A DNA stretch of 64,000 nucleotides from Bacillus sp. 03113 (GCF_006546985.1 NZ_VATK01000010.1:62001-126000), one strand, 5' to 3'; shown: positions 28,211 through 38,122, numbered from the stretch's first letter. A program made the numbers and translations. The notes: generated by a model not told the origin, from the letters alone.

Positions 28211-29581
28211 ATGTCGATGAATAAAAACTTGGAGACGAAAAATGTTGAAATGATAACAAAATCTAATCCTTACTGGTTAGACAAGCTTTTTCAATTAACA
28301 AAACGTAAAACGAATGTAAAAACGGAGATTCTGGCAGGAATTACGACATTTATGACGATGAGTTATATTATTTTTGTTAATCCAAACATTTTGTCGGATG
28401 CAGGTATCCCAAAAGAAGCAGCCATTGCTGCGACTATCTTTGCTAGTGTCTTTGCAACTCTTCTATTTGCATTATGGGCTAATATGCCAATTGCAGTTGC
28501 TCCAGGAATGGGACTTAATGCTTTTTTTGCTTATACGGTCGTATTAGGTCAAGGTTTATCGTGGCAAACAGGATTAGGAGCCGTGTTCATTTCAGGATTG
28601 GTATTTTTTATTCTTACCATAACCGGTATACGAAAAAAAATTATTGAAGGTATCCCCAATGTGTTAAAAAGTGCTATTTCTGTCGGAATAGGTTTATTTA
28701 TCGCCTTTATTGGCTTTAAACAAGCTGGCATTATTGTAAGTAATGAGGCCACTTTTGTTTCACTTGGTCAAATAACAAAACCTGCACCGTTACTTGCTTT
28801 AATTGGTTTTATTATCGTAACTGTTCTTACTGCTCGAAAAATAAAAGGAGCAGCCATTATTAGTATCTTGCTCATATCTATTTCAGGAATGATTTTAGGA
28901 ATTGTTGAAACACCAAAAAGTATTAATAACATCATGTCATTTTCTCTTCCAAGCATGTCTGAAACTTTTTTAAAAATGGATATTAAAGCTGCTTTTCAGT
29001 ACGGTCTCTTGTCCATCATTTTCTCGTTTACTCTAGTCGAGTTATTTGATAATTTAGGTTCTATGATTGGTTTATCTAAAAAAGCTGGACTTATGAATGA
29101 GAAAGGTGAAATTGAAGGGTTGGATAAAGCGCTTATTGCAGATTCTATTGCCACGATGGCAAGTGCTTCAATGGGTTCTACAGCTATGAATGCATATGTT
29201 GAAAATGCAACAGGTATTGCCGAAGGAGGAAAAACAGGTCTTAAAGCACTAGTAGTGGCATTCCTCTTTTTGTTAAGTATTTTGTTTACTCCATTAATTA
29301 GCATTATTCCACCATTTGCTACAGCACCTATATTAATTTTGGTTGGAGCCTTTATGCTAACTGAAATTAAGAATATCGCCTTAGACGACTTAACAGATTC
29401 CGTACCTGCTTTTCTTACTATTATTCTTATGCCCTTAACGTTTAGTATTGGTGAAGGACTTGCATTTGGTTTCCTATCTTATACTTTCATTAAATTATTG
29501 ACGGGAAAAGCGAAAGAAATTCACTGGATCTTGTATGTCATTAGTGCTGCTTTTATTGTGAACTTTATTTTTCATGTTTAG
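28211..29581 (+). CDS. NCS2/AzgA-family purine permease
   Basis: 456 residues, about 12-14 membrane segments. It belongs to the AzgA branch (PbuG, PbuO, adenine permeases): TEILAGITTFMTMSYIIFVNP and PIAVAPGMGLNAFFAY at the N-terminus, and LVELFDNLGSMIGLSKKAGL with SMGSTAMNAYVENATGIAEGG in the substrate-binding region. It imports purine bases with protons. No purine riboswitch is visible upstream. Position directly after the oxygenase operon suggests that it supplies the oxygenase substrate, though it may be transcribed separately. Confidence 0.88.
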   Translation: MSMNKNLETKNVEMITKSNPYWLDKLFQLTKRKTNVKTEILAGITTFMTMSYIIFVNPNILSDAGIPKEAAIAATIFASVFATLLFALWANMPIAVAPGMGLNAFFAYTVVLGQGLSWQTGLGAVFISGLVFFILTITGIRKKIIEGIPNVLKSAISVGIGLFIAFIGFKQAGIIVSNEATFVSLGQITKPAPLLALIGFIIVTVLTARKIKGAAIISILLISISGMILGIVETPKSINNIMSFSLPSMSETFLKMDIKAAFQYGLLSIIFSFTLVELFDNLGSMIGLSKKAGLMNEKGEIEGLDKALIADSIATMASASMGSTAMNAYVENATGIAEGGKTGLKALVVAFLFLLSILFTPLISIIPPFATAPILILVGAFMLTEIKNIALDDLTDSVPAFLTIILMPLTFSIGEGLAFGFLSYTFIKLLTGKAKEIHWILYVISAAFIVNFIFHV

Positions 29582-29743
29582 TTATATGTTTGAGTCCGCT
29601 TTAGCAACTTAAATTCTGCTGTATAGTTTTTTATAATCCGCCCATTTTCCTCCATAAAAAAGAAAGTGTATACCGTTTAGAGGTTTTTTAACCTCTGCTT
29701 TAAGTGGTGCAGGTAATAGGTGTCGATTACCTCTTATGACATG

Positions 29744-29792
29744 TAAAAAAAGCTCCTGAATAGAAGTGTACTTCACCTTCTATTCAGGAGCG
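29744..29792 (-). terminator. Terminator of nirBD
   Basis: On the minus strand, GCTCCTGAATAGAAG pairs with CTTCTATTCAGGAGC, followed by TTTTTTT. Confidence 0.93.
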
Positions 29793-29820
29793 GTTTATGT
29801 CCTCAAGGGACTAGCGATTT

Positions 29821-30138
29821 TTACACTGTTATATAAACATAACCGTCGACTATTTCTGTTTTATATATTTCCACACAGCCGTTATCTGGTTTTTGTACTT
29901 CCCCTGTTATAAGTGAAATCTTCCAATCATGTAAGGGACAAAATACAAACTCTCCTGAAACGATTCCTTCTGCTAACGGTCCATTTTTGTGCGGACAACG
30001 ATTGCTTATGGCACGTACTTCGCCATTTGACAAGTGAAAGATTGCAATCGAATACCCTTTAATTCTTACTTCTTTCCCTATCTGCTTAGGTAAATCTGTT
30101 AATTTCATAATTTTAATGGATTCTTTTATAGTGTTCAT
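29821..30138 (-). CDS. nirD: Nitrite reductase [NAD(P)H] small subunit
   Basis: 105 residues with a Rieske-like domain: C-P-H near residue 50 (NRCPHKNGPLAEG) and C-P-L-H (FCPLHDWKI), so the cluster ligands are retained. It partners the siroheme subunit encoded 39 bases upstream (nirB; nasD/nasE in B. subtilis) in reducing nitrite to ammonium. The ATG follows GGAGGGG. Confidence 0.9.
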   Translation of the reverse strand: MNTIKESIKIMKLTDLPKQIGKEVRIKGYSIAIFHLSNGEVRAISNRCPHKNGPLAEGIVSGEFVFCPLHDWKISLITGEVQKPDNGCVEIYKTEIVDGYVYITV

Positions 30139-30177
30139 TTCGCTTCCCCTCCACAGATGATTTTTTCTGAGCCGATT

Positions 30178-32583
30178 TTATCCTCTAATTACTTTATACA
30201 TTTCTTTCTTCTGTTCATGCTTAAGAATCATTGACCATGCTTCTTCATAAGTATTTTTTGCTTTATCGAAGCGCTCAACTAACGGAGCTATATTTTCTTC
30301 TTTCAATAATTTCTCTTTGACAACATCTGCCCCTACACGGTCTACCCATTGTGCTGTACGCTCTCCATAATTAGCGTTTTCTCGATAATATTGTACAAAC
30401 GCTTTTGCCATTGCTATTACTTCTTCTTCCGTTGACACAGTCGTTAAGGAATCACATTCACGAACGACTGTCCCTCCATTTCCTCCGAAATAAAGCTGAT
30501 AGCCATTCTCTACACATACCACACCAAAATCTTTTGTTAATACTTCTGCACAGTTTCTTGGACAACCCGTTACACCCATCTTCATCTTATGAGGAGTATC
30601 GACCATTTCAAGTGCTTGTTCTAGCTTCTGTCCTAAGCCTAACGAATCTTGCGTTCCAAAACGGCAAAATTGTGAACCAACACATGATTTGACATTTCGC
30701 AGGGATTTAGAGTACGCATAGCCTGAACGCATGCCTAAATCTTCCCATACTTGCGGAATATCTTCTTTTTTGATTCCATACAACCCAATACGGCTTGCTC
30801 CAGTAATTTTCACTAATGGTACATTATATTTTTTGGCAACCTCACCTAGGCGAATTAAATCTTCAGCTGTGGTTACACCACCATACATGCGTGGAATAAC
30901 TGAGAAAGTTCCATCCTTTTGAATATTCCCTTCCATTTTTTCATTAACAAATCTTGAAGCCTTATCATCTTCATATTCTTCGGGGAAAATCATACGTAAA
31001 TAGTAATTTAAAGCAGGACGACATTTCGAACATCCTTCTTCACTTGCAAATTCTAGGACATTTCGAACCTCTTTTGGAGATTTCAGCCCTTTATCAAAAA
31101 TGTTAGCGACTACTTCATCCCTAGTGAAGGACGTACAGCTGCATATGCCTGTTTTTTTGGGAGATATATCAAAGTGATCTCCTAATGTATGCAAAAGAAT
31201 GCTTTCTACCACTCCTTTACATTTCCCGCATGATCCCCCTGCTTTTGTACATTCTTTTACTTCATCAAATGTTGTCAGTTGATGTTCTAATATAGATTGA
31301 ACAATCGTCCCCTTTGTTACTCCATTACATCCACAAACAGTATCTTCTGCACTCATGGAAGAAACCAAATCTTCCTCAGTATCTTGTCCGGTTTTACTTA
31401 ATACAGAGGTGCTCGTATATTCACTAATATCTGTTTGTTTTTTTAACAGATTAAATAAGCGATTTCCATCAGAAGCATCGCCATATAAAACTATCCCTAC
31501 GATTTTATTATTTGTAACAAGTATTTTTTTATATTTTTTAGCGAATTGATCATGAACAATTATGGCTTCTGTTTGTTCATCTTCGTGAATCTTGCCGCCT
31601 GAAAATAAATCACATCCTGCGACTTTCAGCTGTATAGAAAGGATACTGCCTTGATACCCTTTTCCACTACTGCCAGTAATATGATCTGCAAGCGCTGTTC
31701 CTTGTTCGTAAAGCGGCGCTACTAGCCCATATACTTTCCCATTATGTTCTGCACATTCACCAACAGCATAGATGGACGAATCTGATGTAAGCATATAATC
31801 ATTGATAATGATTGCTCTATTAACATTTAGACCTGCTTCTCTTGCAATAGTAACATTTGGACGAATTCCTACAGCCATAACGACTAAATCACATTCAACA
31901 GATGTACCATCGGTGAACTTTAATCCTTGCACTCGATTTTCTCCATATATTTCGGCTGTTTGCTTTTCCATTAAAAATTTCATACCTTGTGCTTCTAAGT
32001 CCTTTTTCAATAGATTGGCAGCTGCTCTATCAAGCTGTTGCTCCATTAATGAAGGCATAATATGAACAACATGTACATCCATCCCCCTATCAATAAGCCC
32101 TCTTGCAGCCTCCAACCCAAGGAGACCGCCACCAATAACAACTGCTTTTTTGTATGATTTTGCTGCCTTCATCATTTTTTCAGTATCTTCAATTGTACGA
32201 AAACCAATCACGCCTTCTAATTGACTACCTGGTATCGGTAATATAAAAGAGCTTGATCCTGTTGCTATAATCAGCTCATCATAAGTAATAATATTTTCCT
32301 TATCCGTCATGATTTTTTTATTTTCTCTGTCAATTTTAATTACTTTTTCATCAGCTAATAGAGTAATATTGTTTTCTTTATACCAGTCCCAGTCATTTAT
32401 GTTAATCTCATTAATAGTAGTTTTTCCTTGTAATACATTTGAAAGCATAATGCGATTATAGTTTGGATATGGTTCTTCTCCAATTATCGTTATTTCAAAT
32501 AAATTAGGATCTCTTTTAATAATCTCCTCGACACTGCGAACACCAGCCATACCGTTTCCAATCATAACTAGTCTTTTTCTCAT
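30178..32583 (-). CDS. nirB: Nitrite reductase [NAD(P)H] large subunit
   Basis: 801 residues, cytosolic, reducing nitrite to ammonium. In order: an FAD/NAD(P)-binding domain (VMIGNGMAGVRSVEEI; GGGLLGLEAARGL), two BFD-type [2Fe-2S] modules (CGCNG...CGKC; CSCTS...CSKC), then the siroheme/[4Fe-4S] domain with CVGSQFC and TGCPRNC. Length and domain order are normal for NirB/NasD. No nitrate reductase or nitrite transporter is adjacent. The upstream region has FNR/CRP-like palindromes. Confidence 0.95.
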   Translation of the reverse strand: MRKRLVMIGNGMAGVRSVEEIIKRDPNLFEITIIGEEPYPNYNRIMLSNVLQGKTTINEININDWDWYKENNITLLADEKVIKIDRENKKIMTDKENIITYDELIIATGSSSFILPIPGSQLEGVIGFRTIEDTEKMMKAAKSYKKAVVIGGGLLGLEAARGLIDRGMDVHVVHIMPSLMEQQLDRAAANLLKKDLEAQGMKFLMEKQTAEIYGENRVQGLKFTDGTSVECDLVVMAVGIRPNVTIAREAGLNVNRAIIINDYMLTSDSSIYAVGECAEHNGKVYGLVAPLYEQGTALADHITGSSGKGYQGSILSIQLKVAGCDLFSGGKIHEDEQTEAIIVHDQFAKKYKKILVTNNKIVGIVLYGDASDGNRLFNLLKKQTDISEYTSTSVLSKTGQDTEEDLVSSMSAEDTVCGCNGVTKGTIVQSILEHQLTTFDEVKECTKAGGSCGKCKGVVESILLHTLGDHFDISPKKTGICSCTSFTRDEVVANIFDKGLKSPKEVRNVLEFASEEGCSKCRPALNYYLRMIFPEEYEDDKASRFVNEKMEGNIQKDGTFSVIPRMYGGVTTAEDLIRLGEVAKKYNVPLVKITGASRIGLYGIKKEDIPQVWEDLGMRSGYAYSKSLRNVKSCVGSQFCRFGTQDSLGLGQKLEQALEMVDTPHKMKMGVTGCPRNCAEVLTKDFGVVCVENGYQLYFGGNGGTVVRECDSLTTVSTEEEVIAMAKAFVQYYRENANYGERTAQWVDRVGADVVKEKLLKEENIAPLVERFDKAKNTYEEAWSMILKHEQKKEMYKVIRG

Positions 32584-32640
32584 GTTGTTCCCTCCTTATA
32601 CTGTTTTGGTTTATTTACATAAAATGAAGTTGTCATCTTT

Positions 32641-32650
32641 GTGATATCAC
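32641..32650. promoter_or_regulatory. Palindrome GTGATATCAC upstream of nirB
   Basis: A perfect 10-bp palindrome about 60 bases upstream of the nirB start. It may be a compact regulator site or part of a promoter. Confidence 0.35.
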
Positions 32651-32719
32651 GCACAATCGCATATGTTCTCCTCTTGAAAGAGCATTATCAAAAGAGTAGC
32701 AATAAATAAACAGCCAAGG

Positions 32720-32735
32720 AGTGATCCAGATCACA
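32720..32735. promoter_or_regulatory. FNR/CRP-type site upstream of nirB
   Basis: AGTGATCCAGATCACA matches the GTGA-N6-TCAC architecture of Bacillus Fnr boxes. It lies about 140 bases upstream of nirB. The rest of the 328-base region (32584-32911) is AT-rich with nothing else recognised. Confidence 0.5.
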
Positions 32736-32911
32736 TATTACAGTTTTGTCAGACTAATTATAAATTTGAAAGGATTTGTAAAGTAGTAAGGAATTAATAA
32801 AGGATTGAATTTGTAAGATTAAGAGGAATTTTTATGGGTTCATAAGAGGAGTGATAAATACATAGCGAAGATTGTCTAATTTCTTAATAAGACAGTCTCC
32901 GCTCGTAGTTT

Positions 32912-33517
32912 CTAGCCTAATCGATAGATTAAAAATCTCTCAAAAGGATTGTATTTATATAAACTCGGGAGGATGACTTCCTGTTTCAGTTCAAAAACAG
33001 TTTGATTTTCTAAAAAATAAATATAGTCTTCTGAGGAATAATATAATATTAACTCTATTTCTCTTCCTGATTTTTCAACTGAAAGCAATATATTATTTAT
33101 GATACTTCTAAAAATTTGAATGGAAAATGGATTAAAAAAATAAAATCGATTGTCTTTAGGATGAATGGGATAGTCTTCTGCCAGTCCACAATGGAAATGA
33201 ATTTGATTTTTCCCTTTTCGAACCTTCTTTAAATAATTATTTCGATTGTCAATTGCTTCTTGATAGAAAGTCTCGTTCATCTCAACCCCTATAACAGTTG
33301 CTTGAAATAAATAATGAATATAAAAAGGTAATCGCCCTTTTCCGCAGCCAAAGTCTACGATCCGATCACTTTTCTTCAGTTCATATTGATTAAATAAGAT
33401 TTCAAGCGCGTGATAAGGCGTTGGCTCATAACGATGATAATGAAAAGACTGATTGAACCCCTTTTGATCTCCTACTGTTTTTATATTCAATAATGTATCG
33501 TAATACTTTTCATTCAT
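32912..33517 (-). CDS. Class I SAM-dependent methyltransferase
   Basis: 201 residues. The Rossmann core has motif I DRIVDFGCGKGRLPFYIHY (about 56-74) and the motif II acidic residue in VIGVEMNE. The post-motif FYFFNPFS suggests an N- or C-methyltransferase NPP-like loop, but this is weak. It is a single gene with no functional neighbours; the substrate is unknown. Confidence 0.75.
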   Translation of the reverse strand: MNEKYYDTLLNIKTVGDQKGFNQSFHYHRYEPTPYHALEILFNQYELKKSDRIVDFGCGKGRLPFYIHYLFQATVIGVEMNETFYQEAIDNRNNYLKKVRKGKNQIHFHCGLAEDYPIHPKDNRFYFFNPFSIQIFRSIINNILLSVEKSGREIELILYYSSEDYIYFLENQTVFELKQEVILPSLYKYNPFERFLIYRLG

Positions 33518-33564
33518 TTATTTGCTCCAGTACAAGGGATTATATTTTTTACTATTATAGTATA

Positions 33565-33599
33565 AAACACCCCCTAGGAGTACTGTATCCTAAGGGGTC
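33565..33599 (-). terminator. Terminator after ohr
   Basis: CCCCCTAGGA against TCCTAAGGGG (one mismatch). On the minus strand it ends in GTTTTAT, just past the ohr stop. Confidence 0.65.
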
Positions 33600-33607
33600 A
33601 TTCATTA

Positions 33608-34024
33608 TTAAATCGCTTTTGTTATTATTTCAACATCAATATTTCCTCGTGTTGCTTTGGAATATGGACAAAACTGATGAGCTAGATGGGTTAATTCTTC
33701 TGCTTTTTCTTGGGAAACGCCGTTAATTTCCACCTCTAAAACAACGCCAATTTTATACCCGTTGTCACTTTCATCCTTCAACAAGCTTACTTTTGCCGTT
33801 ACACTCGAGTCTATTTTCACTCGTTGTCTTTGAGCAATTAAATTAAGAGCGCCATCATAACATGCAGAATATCCTGCAGCAAATAATTGCTCTGGATTAG
33901 AAGCTGTAGACTCTTGATTCGGTTTTGGTGTTGATAATTTTAAATCAATGATTCCATCGCTTGATTTTACACTGCCTTCTCTTCCACCCTTTGCGGTCGC
34001 TACTGACGTAAAATAAACAGTCAT
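33608..34024 (-). CDS. Organic hydroperoxide resistance protein (Ohr/OsmC)
   Basis: 138-residue thiol peroxidase that reduces organic hydroperoxides with lipoyl or low-molecular-weight thiols. Catalytic cysteines are C55 (GYSACYDGAL) and C119 (HQFCPYSKATRGN), with conserved R15. Length is typical. The redox regulator OhrR, often adjacent, is not present here. Confidence 0.93.
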   Translation of the reverse strand: MTVYFTSVATAKGGREGSVKSSDGIIDLKLSTPKPNQESTASNPEQLFAAGYSACYDGALNLIAQRQRVKIDSSVTAKVSLLKDESDNGYKIGVVLEVEINGVSQEKAEELTHLAHQFCPYSKATRGNIDVEIITKAI

Positions 34025-34151
34025 CCTATCACCTCATCCATTAGTGTCGTACAAGGAAAATTATACCGAACTCTACCAATATTTCGAAATATTTCATCCT
34101 ATTTCTATCTATTTTTCATAAAAATAGTTAAATACTCCTTAATTTTCGACT

Positions 34152-34402
34152 TATATCCCGCATTAACGGGCAGTAAATCCCCACCTAAAGGTTATGGATG
34201 TAAACGAGAAATCCTAAGTGAGGAATAACTGCCCGTAAAAGCCCGACGACGGACAGGAAGTAATGCCACTGGATGTGGCATGTATAAGCGTAATTGGTGA
34301 AATAAGACTTTTCTTTGGGCTTCAACCCTTAGAAAAGTCAATCAGGCTCTGCGTAACAAACAATCAGTGGGAGATGAAGCCCCCCTCTGATTGAAGTTTC
34401 AC
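34152..34402 (+). mobile_element. Palindromic IS200/IS605-like non-autonomous element, copy 2
   Basis: It begins TATATCCCGCATTAACGGG and ends CTGATTGAAGTTTCAC, directly at the dbpA stop. The outer stem is ACGGGCAGT (34166-34174) with ACTGCCCGT (34228-34236), where copy 1 has ACGGTCA/TGACCGT, so both arms changed together. The right end has AATCAG...CTGATT. About 100 bases of extra interior are present relative to copy 1; no coding potential is seen. Confidence 0.65.
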
Positions 34403-35848
34403 TTATTTTTTCGCCTGATGAACCTTCAACAGCTTTCCTTTTATTGTTGTATTCTTCATGACTTTTAAGACAAGGGGGCCTTTTCCATTTAATATTTCTA
34501 CATATGAAACATTTTCCTGAATGGTAATGATTCCGATATCATCTGCGGTTACACCTTCAATTTTTGCGATCGTGCCGACAAAATCTACCGCTCTAATCTT
34601 CTTTTTCTTTCCTCCATTAAAGTATAGCTTCATGATGTCTCTATTTAATTGTTCACTTTTATCTTTTTTAACCTGTGGTCGAGCATTTATTTTTTCGTTA
34701 AACACCGCATTAAATGTAGCAACTTCATCTTTTGATGGAGCTGCCATTTTAGGTATTTCAAAGCCGATGTATTCTTCTATTTCTGCTAAAAATTTTTCTT
34801 CATCCGGTGTTATCAAAGTAAACGCTTTTCCTTTTTTACCAGCACGTCCTGTTCTCCCTGTTCTGTGTACATAGCTTTCTTTTTCTAAAGGGAGATCATA
34901 GTTGAAGACGTGTGTGATATTGTCAATATCGATGCCTCTTGCCGCTACATCTGTTGCCACTAAATAGCGAAATTTTCCTCTTTTAAAATCATCCATAACC
35001 TCAAAGCGATCCTCTTGTACCATTCCACCGTGAATTTTGTCGCATGGGTAGTTAAAGTCGTTTAATTGCTCAACCAAATGATTGACTCTTTCTTGCGTTC
35101 GGCAAAAAATAATACAGCTGTCAGGATTTTCGACGATCGTTAAGTCTCTTAAAAGTGAAAACTTATCTTCTTCTCTTACTTCTAATACGGCATGTTCAAT
35201 ATTATTGGCTGCTTGTTCCGTTGCTTTTATTTCAACATGAATTGGATATTTCATATATTTATAACAAAGATTTTCGACATTTTCAGGCAATGTAGCAGAA
35301 AACAAAAAAGTGACTCTGTCTGTCGGCAGTTTTTGAATGATCGCTTCTACCTGGTCAATAAATCCCATATTTAGCATCTCATCCGCTTCATCGATTATGA
35401 GATAATTTATATGGTCAATAGCAAGTGTTCCTTTTTCAATATGATCTAACACCCTCCCTGGAGTCCCAACAACAACATGCGTTTTTTGCTTTAATTCTAA
35501 TTTTTGCTTCAAAAAAGGTTGTTTTCCGTAAACAGCAGCAGCTTTAATCCGCTTAAATCTTCCGATATTTGTTATATCTTCTTTTACTTGAGCAGCAAGC
35601 TCTCGAGTAGGCGTAAGAATCAAGCACTGTGGCTTATTCTCTTCCCACTCCACCATTTCACAAATGGGTATGCCGAAGGATGCGGTTTTTCCACTGCCTG
35701 TTTGAGATTTTACAACAAGATCTTTCTTGTCTAATGCAATAGGAATTACTTCTTTTTGAACCTCAGTTGGATGCTCATAATTTAAGCCAGAAAGTGCTTT
35801 TAGGATCTCTTTACTTAATGAATAGTCTTGAAATCTTTCTTTACTCAT
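34403..35848 (-). CDS. dbpA: DEAD-box RNA helicase, DbpA/YxiN type
   Basis: 481 residues. Helicase motifs [32 protein letters not shown] and [10 protein letters not shown] are all present in order. The C-terminal 75 residues ([23 protein letters not shown]...) form the RRM-like domain that targets this subfamily to hairpin 92 of 23S rRNA for 50S subunit assembly. It is a single gene. YxiN is the B. subtilis equivalent. Confidence 0.92.
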   Translation of the reverse strand: MSKERFQDYSLSKEILKALSGLNYEHPTEVQKEVIPIALDKKDLVVKSQTGSGKTASFGIPICEMVEWEENKPQCLILTPTRELAAQVKEDITNIGRFKRIKAAAVYGKQPFLKQKLELKQKTHVVVGTPGRVLDHIEKGTLAIDHINYLIIDEADEMLNMGFIDQVEAIIQKLPTDRVTFLFSATLPENVENLCYKYMKYPIHVEIKATEQAANNIEHAVLEVREEDKFSLLRDLTIVENPDSCIIFCRTQERVNHLVEQLNDFNYPCDKIHGGMVQEDRFEVMDDFKRGKFRYLVATDVAARGIDIDNITHVFNYDLPLEKESYVHRTGRTGRAGKKGKAFTLITPDEEKFLAEIEEYIGFEIPKMAAPSKDEVATFNAVFNEKINARPQVKKDKSEQLNRDIMKLYFNGGKKKKIRAVDFVGTIAKIEGVTADDIGIITIQENVSYVEILNGKGPLVLKVMKNTTIKGKLLKVHQAKK

Positions 35849-35945
35849 CCTATAACCTCATTTTGTTTGAATTAATTGTTATGCTCATCTATTAATACTA
35901 AATATATACACTTTCATTTTTTTATCTTCTTTATTATAATGCTAT

Positions 35946-36125
35946 GTTAAATAACACTGTTGATTTTTGAATCATTTAGCACGAACTACATGAACCGCCA
36001 AAAGTAAGCTTGCTTGCTCCTGACGGTTCATGTAGTTCGTGCTATCTTGAAGCTGCGCTTAAGGCGTGTGAAACCATGTTTCAAACGAATGATTCAAAAA
36101 TCGCTTTTATTAACAGTACACTTTA
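35946..36125. repeat. Nested inverted-repeat element
   Basis: The outer arms GATTTTTGAATCATT (35962-35976) and its exact complement at 36088-36102 are extended by TTAAA...ACTGTT matches farther out. Inside, a 21-bp perfect inverted repeat starts TAGCACGAACTACATG (35977-35997) with its partner at 36024-36044. No ORF. The nested design suggests a small transposable element or a very stable cruciform. Confidence 0.75.
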
Positions 36126-36156
36126 ACAAACCTATTATAAAAAAAGTTGGCAGCAA

Positions 36157-36274
36157 ATAAAAAGACGTCTGCTCTAAAAGCAAACGTCTTTTGCGTATTG
36201 AGGCGACGAACCACACGCCACATTCGTGTGCGCCATAAGGCATGTTCGGCGGCTTACACAATTCAGCTCATCGC
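36157..36274 (-). ncRNA. Candidate small structured RNA, about 118 nt
   Basis: The minus-strand unit has no ORF. A terminator at 36158-36192 (AAAAGACGTTTGCT, loop, AGCAGACGTCTTTTT) would otherwise have nothing to terminate. A sigma-A-like promoter lies at 36281-36309. The body folds with CGAAC/GTTCG enclosing small hairpins (GCC-TTAT-GGC; CACAC/GTGTG). Predicted start is about 36274. I do not recognise it as a known family from memory. Confidence 0.65.
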
Positions 36275-36280
36275 TCATCT

Positions 36281-36309
36281 ACTATAGCATGAACTTATAT
36301 AAAGGGCAA
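36281..36309 (-). promoter_or_regulatory. Sigma-A-type promoter of the small RNA
   Basis: On the minus strand: -35 TTGCCC (36304-36309), 17-base spacer, -10 TATAGT (36281-36286). Confidence 0.65.
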
Positions 36310-36485
36310 TGTGTTTTTATTAGGCTTCTATATAACTCATGTTATTTCGTATCATATTTGTTATTTTTATAACACTTTATCTATAATAGTATTTATAATA
36401 TTTTTATTGTACGATAAATATTTTTATAAATTGAAACTTCAATCATCCATTAGCTCAAGCACTTAATAAGAAAGGAAACAAAAAG

Positions 36486-37349
36486 ATGGTAGATTTCGAA
36501 TGGTATCGCAGCTTTATCAGTATTTATAAGCATCATTCAGTATCGGAGGCTGCTAAAGCGAGAATTATGACGCAGCCAGCGATGAGCCAGCATTTAGCTG
36601 CTCTTGAAGCTGAGGTTGGTGAACCTTTATTTACTCGAGCACCAAGAAAAATGATTCCGACTGAAAAAGGAAAGGAATTATATACAAAAATTGTCCCTTT
36701 AATTGAAAATTTAGAAGGAATTACTTTAGATTTAAAGCTTACTACATCTCTTCAATCAATGTCCATTGTTCGTATTGGTTCGCCTTTTGAATATTTTACG
36801 GATCAGGCATTGCGCAAAATCTGTCAAACGGAATTCCGCTACTTTTCACAATTTGGGATTGCACCAATTCTATTAGAATGGCTTCAAGAGGATAAAGTAG
36901 ATATTATCATCACGACTCAAAAATATAAAGCTCCTGGAATTGAATACATCAATCTCGAGGAAGAAGAATTTGTTCTCGTTGCACATCCTTCCTTTGAAGT
37001 CTCATTTCAGCCAATCTCACTTGAGGAATGGTTAAGCAAACAAAAATGGATTAGCTACGGATTAGAGCTTCCTATTATTAGAAGATTTTGGAGGGAACAT
37101 TTCAAAAAAAGACCTGAAATTCAGCCGTTTCATATTATTCCTGATCTACGAGCTATATTAAAAGCAATCGAGAATAATATGGGAATCAGCATGCTGCCCA
37201 CCTACTTAGTACAAGAATCTGTAAAAAACAATGATACAAAAATCATCTTCCCTGACAAATCTGTCAAAAACGACATTTATATCGCTTATGCCTTAAAAAA
37301 TAAAGATCATCCTATCATAATGCAAGCCGTCAATAACTTAATTGGTTAG
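36486..37349 (+). CDS. LysR-family transcriptional regulator
   Basis: 287 residues. The N-terminal HTH (SVSEAAKARIMTQPAMSQHLAALE) is followed by an effector domain. Start ATG with AAGAAAGGAAAC upstream. It is not divergent from an obvious target: on one side is the small RNA and element, on the other a small zinc-ribbon gene, so neither its ligand nor its target can be inferred. Confidence 0.85.
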   Translation: MVDFEWYRSFISIYKHHSVSEAAKARIMTQPAMSQHLAALEAEVGEPLFTRAPRKMIPTEKGKELYTKIVPLIENLEGITLDLKLTTSLQSMSIVRIGSPFEYFTDQALRKICQTEFRYFSQFGIAPILLEWLQEDKVDIIITTQKYKAPGIEYINLEEEEFVLVAHPSFEVSFQPISLEEWLSKQKWISYGLELPIIRRFWREHFKKRPEIQPFHIIPDLRAILKAIENNMGISMLPTYLVQESVKNNDTKIIFPDKSVKNDIYIAYALKNKDHPIIMQAVNNLIG

Positions 37350-37495
37350 CGAATTTTAGAATTTCACTAGTTTACAAATGGAATCCCGAAAGTGCTCGTC
37401 CTTTTTTAGTCTGCTTTTAAACACTGTTAGAGAGAAATCTATCTTATTCTAGTAGATTTCTTTCTAAACAATCATTTAAAATTTCCGCATACGGA

Positions 37496-37642
37496 TCATC
37501 TTTGATTTTGTTTTTGGATATACACATCAATTTCCTTAATATCCTTGCTGCCGCAAGCTTCACACTGCTGGTATAGTGAATCATTTATATCATGATTTGG
37601 ATGAATAAATGCTTTACAATGATTACAATAATATTGCTTCAT
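37496..37642 (-). CDS. Small zinc-ribbon protein
   Basis: 48 residues from the ATG at 37642, preceded by ATGGGGGA. Two Cys pairs, CNHC and CEAC, separated by about 25 residues suggest one structural zinc. A longer frame to 37738 adds a non-conserved-looking hydrophobic stretch. The function is unknown. Confidence 0.55.
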   Translation of the reverse strand: MKQYYCNHCKAFIHPNHDINDSLYQQCEACGSKDIKEIDVYIQKQNQR

Positions 37643-37912
37643 AAAGCGATCCCCCATATCTTTTCCTAAAATCACATCAAAAACGATAAGATAGTATATT
37701 TCAGTTATTAACAGAAGGTAATAGTTCATTTTCCTCATTTTTCCTGTTTATTCTTATATCTATTAATTCGAGATCATAACCTCTAAATTTTTAAGAGAAT
37801 ACAAGCCTGCTATTTCACTTTCACATCTCTTTTCGGACATAAAATCTACATATTTAAAAGGAAGGAAACGCTTTCTTTTTATCGAATATCTAGGGTAAAA
37901 GGAGATGGTATC

Positions 37913-38122
37913 ATGAAGAGTTTTCAATATGAAGTTATAAAAATAGATGGAGCCTTAACAAACGATACTCCCCTAGATCGATTAAGAAGTACTTTAAATC
38001 TTCGTGGCGGGGAAGGCTATAGATTGCACAGTGTGGTCACACAAATAGATAAAGACAAATCTGAAACGAATTTATTAATATTTGAACGAGTCCATGTGGT
38101 AGATGAAAACATCCTTTTATAA
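37913..38122 (+). CDS. DUF4177-like small protein
   Basis: 69 residues. The pattern FQYEVIKIDG...LRSTLNLRGGEGYRLHSVV...NLLIFER is typical of DUF4177-type small cytosolic proteins. The ATG follows AAAGGAGATGGTATC. It is a single gene with a shared terminator downstream. Confidence 0.65.
   Translation: MKSFQYEVIKIDGALTNDTPLDRLRSTLNLRGGEGYRLHSVVTQIDKDKSETNLLIFERVHVVDENILL

Noticed and set aside
34521..34874. Plus-strand ORFs inside dbpA, yjbQ, fabI, thiXYZ and other genes
   Set aside because: Shadows of well-supported genes on the other strand, lacking ribosome-binding sites and family similarity.
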